Of a DNA stretch of 40,183 nucleotides, positions 27,446 through 35,754 are shown piece by piece. The DNA comes from Bifidobacteriaceae bacterium. Lineage in GTDB: Bacteria > Actinomycetota > Actinomycetes > Actinomycetales > Bifidobacteriaceae. The DNA lies in contig JAQXZM010000126.1 in NCBI GenBank assembly GCA_029227215.1, forward strand, positions 1 through 40,183, given 5' to 3'. A program made the position numbers and the translations under genes. How positions within the stretch are numbered: position 1 is the stretch's first letter; the number at the start of each line of letters is the position of its first letter. The notes under the pieces are model-generated. The model was not told where the DNA came from and did not search any database. It saw nothing but the letters and a program-made list of their open reading frames with translations.

Positions 27446-29572
27446 TCAGCTGCGGTCGGCGAAGGAGGCGATCGCCTGCATGAAGCGGTCGCCGTAGGCC
27501 TCGAGCTTGCGCTCGCCCACGCCGCTGATCGCGAGGAAGGCATCGGGCGTGGTCGGCTTGTCGCGCACCATCTGGCGCAGCGTGCGGTCGTTGAACACCA
27601 TGTAGGGCGGGCGGCCCTCCTCGCGGGCGATCTCGGTGCGCACGCGGCGCAGCTCGTCGAAAAGCTCGGCGTCATCGGTCGAGTCGAACGTGAGGTCGGC
27701 CCTTGTGCCAGCGCCACCACGGGAGCCCGCACCATACGTGCCATTGCCAGCGCCGGCACCGGCCGCACCGCCCGCTCCCCTGCCTGCGCCACCGCTCAGG
27801 TTGCGCGACGCTTCGCGCTTGACCAGGTAGCGGAACCCGCGATGCGTGGTCTCCTCCATGCGCGGCCCGAAAAGCACCACGGGGAAGCGCCCTTCCGCAA
27901 TGACGAGGAAGCCTTCCGACACCATCTGCGTGATGAGGTCCTTGATGCCAGCGATCGGCAATGCCGAGAGCGAGCCGTACATCTTGTTGCCCGCAAGTCC
28001 GCTGCCCACGATCGCCTCGGACTTGGAACCGTGGAGCATGTCGGCGAGCTTGGACTTGCCCACGCCAAAACCGCCGTTTTGCAAGGTGTAGAAGACCCCA
28101 CGCATCACGCAGATGGCTGCGGCGGTCATGTCGATCGTCTCGAACGTGCCCTCGCAGTTGAGGCAATTGCCGCATTGTTCCGATGCCGGCGTCTCGCCGA
28201 AATAGCGCAGGATCACGGCTCGCAGGCACTGCGTGGTGCGGCAGTAGCCCGCCATCGCGTTGAGCTGCGCGCGCTTGGAAGCGATGAGCGCCTCCTGCTG
28301 GGAGATCTGTTGGCCGAACTGCTGCGGAGCTGCCTGCGAAGCTCGCGATTCCGCCCCGCCTCCCGGATTCACATCACCCGGCTCAGCACCATCGGCGCCA
28401 CCCGCACCCGCGTCGCCTGCACCCTCCGCAAACCCCGCACCGCCGAAGCCGCCATCATCCCCGCCGGCGCCGCCGCCCACGCCGAGCGCCGCGGCGTCCT
28501 GGTTGATGAAGCGCGTGCGCAGGTTGATGTCCGCATCGTTCCACAGCAGCATGCACCGGCCCGGGTCGCCGTCGCGCCCGGCGCGCCCCGCCTCCTGGTA
28601 GTAGGCCTCCATGCTGCCGGGCATGTTGTGGTGGATCACATAGCGCACGTCGGGCTTGTCGATGCCCATGCCGAATGCATTGGTCGCCACGATCACGCGC
28701 ACGCGATCCGCCACGAAATCCTCCTGCACCCGGCGCCGCGTGTCGGAATCCATGCCCGCATGGTAGCCGCGTGCGTTCGTGCCCGCGGCGCGCAGCGATT
28801 CCGCGAGCTCGTCCACTTCCCTGCGGCTCGCGCAGTACACGATGCCCGCGTCATCGGGATGCCCGGTCACATACTGGCGGATCCACTGGTCTTTCTCGGA
28901 GCGCGACATCCGCCGTGTGCCGAACCACAGGTTCGGCCGGTCGAAGCTCGTCTGGATCACCTGCGGGTCGCGCAGCCCCAGCACGCGCACGATGTCGTCC
29001 TTGACACGGGGCGTGGCGGTGGCGGTGAACGCCGCAAGCCGCGGACGGCGCGGCAGACCCGCCACGAATCCGCCGATCATCGAGTATTCCGGGCGGAAGT
29101 CATGCCCCCATTGGCTCACGCAATGCGCTTCGTCCACCGCCACGAGCGCGATGTCAAGACTGGCCGCAAGATCGCGAAAATCCCGTCGTGACAAGCGTTC
29201 CGGCGCGCAATACAGCAGCACTACCTCACCGGCGCGCACGCGGTCCATCACGTCACGCTGCTCGTCAGAGCTCAGCGATGAATTGAGATAGGCCGAGGGC
29301 ACGCCCGCCGCCTCCAGCGCCGCCACTTGGTCGTGCATGAGCGCGATGAGCGGCGAGATGACGAGCGTCACGCCCTCGAACAGCAAGCTGGGCACTTGGT
29401 AGCACAGGGATTTGCCGGCGCCGGTGGGCATGATGGCGAGCGTGTCGCGGCCCGACAGGATCGCTTCGATCGCCTGCTGCTGGCCGGGGCGGAACGATTC
29501 GTAGCCGAAGTACCGCTTGAGCGCAGCCTGGGCATCCGCCATCGCCGCGCCCGTTCCGTTACTCGTCGTCAT
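27446..29572 (-). CDS. recQ: ATP-dependent DNA helicase RecQ, with HRDC-like C-terminus
   Basis: FGYESFRPGQQQAIEAILSGRDTLAIMPTGAGKSLCYQVPSLL, VAVDEAHCVSQWGHDFRPEY, YYQEAGRAGRDGDP. Confidence 0.96.
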   Translation of the reverse strand: MTTSNGTGAAMADAQAALKRYFGYESFRPGQQQAIEAILSGRDTLAIMPTGAGKSLCYQVPSLLFEGVTLVISPLIALMHDQVAALEAAGVPSAYLNSSLSSDEQRDVMDRVRAGEVVLLYCAPERLSRRDFRDLAASLDIALVAVDEAHCVSQWGHDFRPEYSMIGGFVAGLPRRPRLAAFTATATPRVKDDIVRVLGLRDPQVIQTSFDRPNLWFGTRRMSRSEKDQWIRQYVTGHPDDAGIVYCASRREVDELAESLRAAGTNARGYHAGMDSDTRRRVQEDFVADRVRVIVATNAFGMGIDKPDVRYVIHHNMPGSMEAYYQEAGRAGRDGDPGRCMLLWNDADINLRTRFINQDAAALGVGGGAGGDDGGFGGAGFAEGAGDAGAGGADGAEPGDVNPGGGAESRASQAAPQQFGQQISQQEALIASKRAQLNAMAGYCRTTQCLRAVILRYFGETPASEQCGNCLNCEGTFETIDMTAAAICVMRGVFYTLQNGGFGVGKSKLADMLHGSKSEAIVGSGLAGNKMYGSLSALPIAGIKDLITQMVSEGFLVIAEGRFPVVLFGPRMEETTHRGFRYLVKREASRNLSGGAGRGAGGAAGAGAGNGTYGAGSRGGAGTRADLTFDSTDDAELFDELRRVRTEIAREEGRPPYMVFNDRTLRQMVRDKPTTPDAFLAISGVGERKLEAYGDRFMQAIASFADRS

Positions 29573-29637
29573 CGCGTTCCTCCCCTGCCAAAGTCCGAGT
29601 CAGAGCCAAAACCGCCACCGGCCTCGGCAAAAACAAA

Positions 29638-29673
29638 CCGCCGTCTGCCATTGTATGAAATGACAGGCGGCGG
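29638..29673 (-). terminator. Terminator downstream of metB-like gene
   Basis: Minus strand CCGCCGCCTGTCATT-tcatac-AATGGCAGACGGCGG-TTTGTTTTT. Confidence 0.7.
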
Positions 29674-29792
29674 CGCTATTTTCACACCCTCGGAACACGC
29701 GCGGACGTGTTCAGATCGTCAGAGGTTTTGGCACGCTGGCATGCCCGTTCCGGCATGCCAGAGATCGCGCCAGAGGTTGTGCGATATGCCTT

Positions 29793-30989
29793 TCAGATCC
29801 TCACCGCGGCGTTCGCCGTGGCGAGCGCCTGGTCGAGGTCGGCGATGAGGTCGTTCACATCCTCGATGCCCACGGAGATGCGCACGAGGTTCTCCGGCAC
29901 GGCGTTCGAGGTGCCGGCGACGGAAGCGTGCGTCATCGCGGCGGGGTGCTCGATGAGGGATTCCACGCCGCCGAGCGATTCGGCGAGCGAGAACAGCCTC
30001 GTGGACTCGGCGAACTTGAGCGCCGCCTCCTTGCCGCCCGCGAGCTGCACGGAGATCATGCCGCCGAAGCCGCCGTGCATCTGGCGCTTGGCGATGTCGT
30101 GGCCCGGGTGCGATTCAAGGCCGGGGTACCACACCTTCTCGATGCCCTCGGCGCCCTCGAGATGCTGGGCGATGGCGAGCGCGTTCTCGCTGTGGCGCTG
30201 CATGCGCAGCGGCAGGGTCTTGAGGCCGCGGATCTGGATCCAGGAGTCGAAGGGGCTGGGCACGGCGCCGGCGGAGTTCTGCAGGAAGCCGAACTTCTCG
30301 GCGAGTTCGTCGTCATCCACCACGAGGGCGCCGCCCACCACGTCGGAGTGGCCGCCGATGTACTTGGTGGTGGAGTACGCCACCACGTCGGCGCCCAGCT
30401 CGAGCGGATGCTGCAGCGCCGGGGAGGCGAATGTGTTGTCGACCACCACGGTCAGGCCGTGCTCATGGGCGATGGCGGCGGTCGCCTCGATGTCGGTGAT
30501 GGCGAGCAGCGGGTTGGACGGCGTCTCGATCCAGATGAGCGCGAAGCTCTCGGTGTTGAGCGCCTTGTTGACGGCGGCAAGGTCGGAGACGTCCACCGTG
30601 GTGATCTTGATGCCCCACGGCACGAACACCTTGGAAAGCAGGCGGTAGGTGCCGCCGTACACGTCGTTGCCGAGCATCACGCGGTCGCCGGGCTTGAGCA
30701 CGGAGCGCAGCAGCACGTCGATGGCGGCGAGGCCGGACGAGAACGCGAGCGCGTGCTTGGCGCCTTCGATGGCGGCGAGCTGCTCGTCGAACACGTTGCG
30801 CGTGGGGTTGATGGAGCGGCTGTAGTCGTAGCCGTTGATCGGTTGGCCCACATGCGGCTGGCGGAACGTGCTCGTCATGTAGATGGGCGGCACGACGGCG
30901 CCGGTGGTGGGGTCGGGCTCCTGCCCGGCGTGGATGGCGCGGGTGGCGATGGCGTCGTTGCTGAAGTCCTGTGCGGTGGTGTTGGTCAT
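29793..30989 (-). CDS. metB: Cystathionine gamma-synthase/lyase (Cys/Met metabolism PLP enzyme)
   Basis: IHAGQEPDPTTGAVVPPIYMTSTF, YDYSRSINPTRNVFDEQLAAIEGAKHALAFSSG, YSTTKYIGGHSDVVGGA. Confidence 0.92.
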   Translation of the reverse strand: MTNTTAQDFSNDAIATRAIHAGQEPDPTTGAVVPPIYMTSTFRQPHVGQPINGYDYSRSINPTRNVFDEQLAAIEGAKHALAFSSGLAAIDVLLRSVLKPGDRVMLGNDVYGGTYRLLSKVFVPWGIKITTVDVSDLAAVNKALNTESFALIWIETPSNPLLAITDIEATAAIAHEHGLTVVVDNTFASPALQHPLELGADVVAYSTTKYIGGHSDVVGGALVVDDDELAEKFGFLQNSAGAVPSPFDSWIQIRGLKTLPLRMQRHSENALAIAQHLEGAEGIEKVWYPGLESHPGHDIAKRQMHGGFGGMISVQLAGGKEAALKFAESTRLFSLAESLGGVESLIEHPAAMTHASVAGTSNAVPENLVRISVGIEDVNDLIADLDQALATANAAVRI

Positions 30990-31087
30990 GATGTGGTCCT
31001 CTATATATGCGTCTTGTTGATTGGTTGATCGTGTTTGTGGATTGTGTGCTATGGATTATCGATGATTGAGAATCAGGAGGGACGGTC

Positions 31088-31139
31088 GGCCCTGCGATTC
31101 GCGGCCCTGCGATTCGGCCCTGCGATTCAGCGGCCCTGC
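31088..31139. repeat. Tandem ~13-15-bp repeat spanning the cysK-like stop codon
   Basis: GGCCCTGCGATTC at 31088, 31103 and 31116, then GGCCCTGC at 31132. Confidence 0.85.
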
Positions 31140-32203
31140 TCGGCGGCCTTGGCGTTCGCGTCGGACTGCACGGCGGCGATAGCGTCGTCGATGGTCTTCT
31201 GGGCGGTGGAGTCGCCGCGGGCGGCGGCTTCATCTTCCAAGATCTTGCCGAAACCGTTGTCGGCGAGCCACTGGTCGTTGAAGATCGTGGACATGTAGCT
31301 GCGGCCGGAATCCGGCAAAAGCACGACCACGAGGTCATCCTTGGTGAGCTTCTCGGCCTTCGCCATCTTGATGGCGCCGGCGACCGCCATGCCACTGGAG
31401 CCGCCCACGAGCAGGCCTTCCTCACGGGAGAGGCGGCGTGCCATGGCGAACGCCTCGAGGTCGGAGACGTGGTAGAAGCCGTCGACGAGCTTGGGGTCGT
31501 AGATGCCTGGGTAGAAGTCCTCGCCCACGCCTTCGACCTTGTAGCCGTGCACATCGTGGGGGTTCGAGAAGATGGAGCCGTCCGGGTCGGCGCCGATGGC
31601 GCGCACCGCGCCGTTCGAGACCTCCTTGAGGTAGCGGCTCACGCCCATCATGGTGCCGCAGGTGCCCATGCCGGCGACGAAGTGGGTGACCTTGCCGTCC
31701 GTGTCGCGCCAGATTTCGGGGCCGGTGGTGCGGTAGTGGCTTTCGGGGCCGTTGACGTTGAAGTACTGGTTGGGCTTGTAGCCGCCCGGGATCGTCTCGG
31801 CGAGGCGGTCGGAGATGTTGTAGTAGGAGCGCGGGTCGTCTGGCTCCACGTTGGGGGCCACCACCACGGTGGCGCCGTAGGAGCGCAGCACCGCGCGCTT
31901 GGCTTCGTTGACCTTCTCGGGTACCACGAACACGGCGTTGTAGCCGCGCTGCTGCGCCACGAGAGCGAGGCCGACGCCGGTGTTGCCGCTCGTGGGCTCC
32001 ACGATGGTGCCGCCGGGCTTGAGCTGGCCGTCGCGCTCGGCGGCGTCGATGATGCGTTCAGCGATGCGGTCCTTACTGGAGCCGCCGGGGTTGAAGTACT
32101 CCACCTTCACCGCGATCGTGGCGTCGATGCCGGCGGTCACGCGATGGAGCTTGACGAGAGGGGTGTTGCCGATGAGGTCCGTGATCTGGTCTGCGATCTT
32201 CAT
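31127..32203 (-). CDS. Cysteine synthase / cystathionine beta-synthase-type PLP enzyme lacking CBS domains
   Basis: LIGNTPLVKLHRV, EYFNPGGSSKDRIAERII, EPTSGNTGVGLALVA, GMGTCGTMMGVSRYLKE. Confidence 0.92.
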   Translation of the reverse strand: MKIADQITDLIGNTPLVKLHRVTAGIDATIAVKVEYFNPGGSSKDRIAERIIDAAERDGQLKPGGTIVEPTSGNTGVGLALVAQQRGYNAVFVVPEKVNEAKRAVLRSYGATVVVAPNVEPDDPRSYYNISDRLAETIPGGYKPNQYFNVNGPESHYRTTGPEIWRDTDGKVTHFVAGMGTCGTMMGVSRYLKEVSNGAVRAIGADPDGSIFSNPHDVHGYKVEGVGEDFYPGIYDPKLVDGFYHVSDLEAFAMARRLSREEGLLVGGSSGMAVAGAIKMAKAEKLTKDDLVVVLLPDSGRSYMSTIFNDQWLADNGFGKILEDEAAARGDSTAQKTIDDAIAAVQSDANAKAAEQGR

Positions 32204-32621
32204 AATGTGTGCCTTACTGTGCTGGTTTCGTTGTTTTCCGTTGTTTTCGAAGTGCGAACAAGTTTCGTTCGACGGTTGCAGGCGTAAGGCTGGGAGTCGC
32301 TGCGCATGGTGATTGCTGCTGAATCCAACGGTTTGTTTGGTGGAATCCGATTGCAATCCGATTGGTGATGAAGCCCTGTGGGCGAGACATCGTTCAATTC
32401 TGGTATGCGTCAAGCGACGCACAGCCACTGGCTGGCGTCGTTAGCGACAACAACACGACGAATTGAACTTCATGCTTGTGACTATAGCACGCGGTTTTCG
32501 GAGCCTCGTTCACATGACCGCAACATGGGCGCGAAACAGGGCGGATCCCAACGCCTCCCCTGGCGTGTCGCATCCATGACGCGCTTCTCGCCATGTTTCG
32601 ATTGTTGCATCCTGCAATGTG

Positions 32622-32759
32622 TGGTTAGGATTATCATGACCTTCACTACCGAATTAACATGACTCTCACTACCAGATTTGCATAGACTCCACTACCAGAT
32701 TTGCATACGATAGACTGCCACATTAACATGAGCATCACTACCGGATTTGCATAACCATC
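32622..32759. repeat. Tandem array, exact 23-bp period, 5 clear units plus one degenerate unit, upstream of ATPase 2
   Basis: Units at 32645, 32668, 32691, 32714 and 32737: ACTACCGAATTAACATGACTCTC / ACTACCAGATTTGCATAGACTCC / ACTACCAGATTTGCATACGATAG / ACTGCCACATTAACATGAGCATC / ACTACCGGATTTGCATAACCATC; degenerate in-register unit at 32622. Confidence 0.92.
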
Positions 32760-32853
32760 AATGCCAACACACCACCAACGCGCCGTCGCCACCACCCGCG
32801 TAAGGCACCCTAAAGCCTTGCAAACACACGCAACCAAGCCAGAAAGCCGTATC

Positions 32854-34014
32854 ATGATCCCTCGTATCATCTCGCCCATCACCCAGAAAATGGCATCATG
32901 GTTCCCGGTCGTCGCCGTCACCGGACCACGCCAAAGCGGCAAGTCCACGCTACTCAAATCCGTATTCCCCGATTACACGTATCTCAACCTCGAAACCCGC
33001 AATCTGCGCACCAGCGCCCAGGCCGATCCGGTGGGATTCATTCACTCGCGCCCTGCGCATCTGTTCATCGACGAAGCGCAATACGCGCCGGACATCTTCG
33101 CCGAGATCCAGGCGGCGAGCGACGAGCGCGGCGAGATGGGCCAATACGTGCTGTCCGGTTCGCAGAACTTCCTGCTGCTCCACGGCATCGACGAATCGCT
33201 CGCCGGCCGCGTGGGCTTGCTGCAATTGCTCCCGCTGAGCTATGCCGAGGCCACGCAGTCGGATCCCAGCCTCAGCGTGGACGCGTTCATGCTGCGCGGC
33301 GGGTACCCACACCTGTATGACGTGGCGGTGCCGCTCAACATCTACTTCCAAAGCTATATCTCCACCTACATCGAACGCGACGTCGCCGGCATCGTAAGCC
33401 CCGAGAACCTCGAGCAGTTCCGCACGTTCCTGCGGCTATGCGCCGACAGCGCCGGTCAGTTGCTCAATGTCACCCACCTGGCCGCCGAGGCGGACGTGGC
33501 GTTCAAGACCGCCCGTGCCTGGCTGTCGCTGCTGCAATCGAGCTACATCGTGTTTCTGCTCAAGCCTTATGCCTCGAACATCCGCAAGCGGCTGACCAAG
33601 ACGCCCAAGCTTTACTTCCACGACACCGGCCTGCTATGCCATCTGCTGGGCATCGACACGCTCGAATCGCTGCTCACCAGCCCCAAGCGCGGCGAGGTGT
33701 TCGAGAACCTCGTCGTCGAAGAAACGCTCAAGCACCACCTCAATGCCGCCCGCACGCCGGATCTCTACTTCTACCGCGATTCCAACGACGTGGAGGTGGA
33801 TCTCATGGACATGACCATCGCAAGCGCACCCCGCCTCATCGAGGTCAAGTCCGGGCAGACCGCGCGGCTAGGCTTTGCGAAGAACGTGGCGAGCGTCGGC
33901 GAACTGCTCCATGTGCCGCCCGCGCAGCGCCTGGTCGCCTACCGCGGCGACGAGGCGTTCCAATCCCCCAACGCCGCGTTCACCCCGATCACGGACTATC
34001 TGCGCTTCGAATGA
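32854..34014 (+). CDS. AAA_14/DUF4143-type ATPase (ATPase 2)
   Basis: MIPRIISPITQKMASWFPVVAVTGPRQSGKSTLLKSVFPD, HLFIDEAQYAPD, LSGSQNFLLL, VEVDLMDMTIASAPRLIEVKSGQ; an alternative ATG at 32761 abuts the array. Confidence 0.9.
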   Translation: MIPRIISPITQKMASWFPVVAVTGPRQSGKSTLLKSVFPDYTYLNLETRNLRTSAQADPVGFIHSRPAHLFIDEAQYAPDIFAEIQAASDERGEMGQYVLSGSQNFLLLHGIDESLAGRVGLLQLLPLSYAEATQSDPSLSVDAFMLRGGYPHLYDVAVPLNIYFQSYISTYIERDVAGIVSPENLEQFRTFLRLCADSAGQLLNVTHLAAEADVAFKTARAWLSLLQSSYIVFLLKPYASNIRKRLTKTPKLYFHDTGLLCHLLGIDTLESLLTSPKRGEVFENLVVEETLKHHLNAARTPDLYFYRDSNDVEVDLMDMTIASAPRLIEVKSGQTARLGFAKNVASVGELLHVPPAQRLVAYRGDEAFQSPNAAFTPITDYLRFE

Positions 34015-34075
34015 CTGTCGTTTGCCCAATGCGCTCGCCCCAGCCAGGCCGTCCCGCGCGCAGGTGTCGCAGCGG

Positions 34076-35452
34076 TCAGCTGAGTTCGAGGTCGGAGCCG
34101 GATTGGAGGAACTCCATGAGGTTCAGGTGGCGCACGCCATCGCGTTGCACGGGAAGCGGATCGAGGGAGAACAGGTAGCGCGGGTAGGCGTCGCGGATCT
34201 GCAGGAACGGACGGAACTCACGTTCCTCCACCGAGGGGTCTTGCACGCTCATCGAGACCTGCACATAGGCGTATTGGTTCGCTTTCTTCACGATGAAGTC
34301 GCATTCGAGCTTGCCGATGATGCCCACGCTCACCTCGTAGCCGAGCGAGCGCAGATACAGGTACAGCGCGTTTTCGAGCGCCGGCCCGTAGCTGATGCGC
34401 GTGTCGGTGCTGCGGGCGAAGCGGATGCCGAAATCCGCCAGGTAGTACTTCTCCCCTCCCCGCAGGGACTTGCGGGTGCGCAGGTCAAACCGCGGGCATT
34501 TGTAGAGCACCTTCGCATTCTCCAGCACCCGCACATAGGTCGCGAGGGTCTCGCGCTTGATGCCGACGCTCTCCGCGGTGTTGAGGTAGCGTGCGATGGA
34601 CGAGAGGTTCGTGGGCGAGGCGATGTTGTTGATGAGGTAGTCCTGCACCCGCTCGAACGTGTCGCGATGGCGGATGGCGCGGCGGGCTGTGATGTCTTTA
34701 TCGAAGATCTGGCCGATGACGTCTTGGATGTACAGCGCCTTCGCGTCCGGCTCATCGTAGTCCAGGGACTTGGGGAAACCGCCGTAGGTCAGGTAGTCGC
34801 GGAACGCCTGGGTGGGCGCGATGTTGGGCTTGCCGAGGAACGAGCGCATGCCGAGGTATTCCTGGAACGAGAGCGTGAACATCTCCAGCTCCACATACCT
34901 GCCGGTGAGTTTCGTGGCGAGCTCGCCGGAGAGCAGGTATGAGTTCGAACCGGTGATGAAGATCGAGACATCCCCTTCTTCGCGCCATGCATTGATGACT
35001 TTCTCGAAGCCCTTCACGTTCTGCACCTCGTCGATGAACAGGTAGCGCAACAGGCGGGAGACTTGGGGTGATCCTGCGGGGTCGCCCGTGCCTAATGCGG
35101 CCTGCGCGAAGGCGCGTTCGATGGCGGTGTCGAGCTGCTTGGGGCTCGTGACATCCTGGTACTCGCGCCGGTCGAGGTTGATGTACACGATGCGGCTGGG
35201 GTCCACGCCACCCTCCCGCAGCTCCTCCATCACCGTGAGCATGAGGCTTGACTTGCCGCAACGCCTGATGCCGGTGATGACCTTGATGAGGTCGGCATCA
35301 CGGTAGAAGGGGCGCAGTTTCGCCAGATAGCGTTCACGCCGGTACAGATGCGGCGCAACGCCAGTGCTGGCTGCGCTGCCGCCCGCATCCTGCATGCCTT
35401 CCTGAACGTCTTCCCGAACGCCTTCAGTCATCGCAGCCTCCCCGATAGTCAT
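34076..35452 (-). CDS. AAA_14/DUF4143-type ATPase (ATPase 3, divergent subfamily)
   Basis: RRERYLAKLRPFYRDADLIKVITGIRRCGKSSLML, YLFIDEVQNVKGFEKVI, FITGSNSYLLSGELATKLTGRYVELEMFTLSFQEYLG. Confidence 0.9.
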   Translation of the reverse strand: MTIGEAAMTEGVREDVQEGMQDAGGSAASTGVAPHLYRRERYLAKLRPFYRDADLIKVITGIRRCGKSSLMLTVMEELREGGVDPSRIVYINLDRREYQDVTSPKQLDTAIERAFAQAALGTGDPAGSPQVSRLLRYLFIDEVQNVKGFEKVINAWREEGDVSIFITGSNSYLLSGELATKLTGRYVELEMFTLSFQEYLGMRSFLGKPNIAPTQAFRDYLTYGGFPKSLDYDEPDAKALYIQDVIGQIFDKDITARRAIRHRDTFERVQDYLINNIASPTNLSSIARYLNTAESVGIKRETLATYVRVLENAKVLYKCPRFDLRTRKSLRGGEKYYLADFGIRFARSTDTRISYGPALENALYLYLRSLGYEVSVGIIGKLECDFIVKKANQYAYVQVSMSVQDPSVEEREFRPFLQIRDAYPRYLFSLDPLPVQRDGVRHLNLMEFLQSGSDLELS

Positions 35453-35491
35453 GGAATCCCTTGTGAATCGCCTTCCTCGGTGCGTGGCGAC

Positions 35492-35520
35492 ATTGTATCG
35501 CGAAAATTCCTAACGGACAA
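35492..35520 (-). promoter_or_regulatory. Predicted promoter of ATPase 3 (-10 TACAAT, -35 TTGTCC, 17-bp spacer)
   Basis: Minus strand TTGTCC-GTTAGGAATTTTCGCGA-TACAAT; the -35 lies inside palindrome 1. Confidence 0.55.
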
Positions 35521-35555
35521 AGTTGTGATTTTTGCCAACTTTGTCCGTTAGGAAT
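35506..35555. repeat. Perfect 20-10-20 palindrome, copy 1
   Basis: ATTCCTAACGGACAAAGTTG-tgatttttgc-CAACTTTGTCCGTTAGGAAT. Confidence 0.97.
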
Positions 35556-35692
35556 GGATGGCGGGAGCCGCTGAGATGGCAGGGTGTGCCGATGTGGATT
35601 CTCAGTCGAAAAACGTTGAGATATCGCGGTTCTTGCATGCCCGCGAACTGATGGACAGTGATTAGGATCGATTGATTCCGCAGGTCCGCAGA

Positions 35693-35742
35693 ATTCCTAA
35701 CGGACAAAGTTGCGATTTTTGCCAACTTTGTCCGTTAGGAAT
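35693..35742. repeat. Perfect 20-10-20 palindrome, copy 2
   Basis: ATTCCTAACGGACAAAGTTG-cgatttttgc-CAACTTTGTCCGTTAGGAAT; one mismatch to copy 1, in the spacer. Confidence 0.97.
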
Positions 35743-35754
35743 GCTTGATGTATC

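Noticed and set aside
27296-29191. 631-aa plus-strand ORF opposite recQ
   Set aside because: Antisense artefact of a high-GC gene
29700-29792. Possible transposon remnant near the metB-like 3' end
   Set aside because: Contains a short hairpin (CTGGCATGCC-cgttcc-GGCATGCCAG) and a GTCAGAGGT motif only; no transposase or target duplication seen
27337-32759. 23-bp-period arrays as CRISPR
   Set aside because: Units are contiguous and similar throughout with no unique 30+ bp spacers, and no cas genes are nearby
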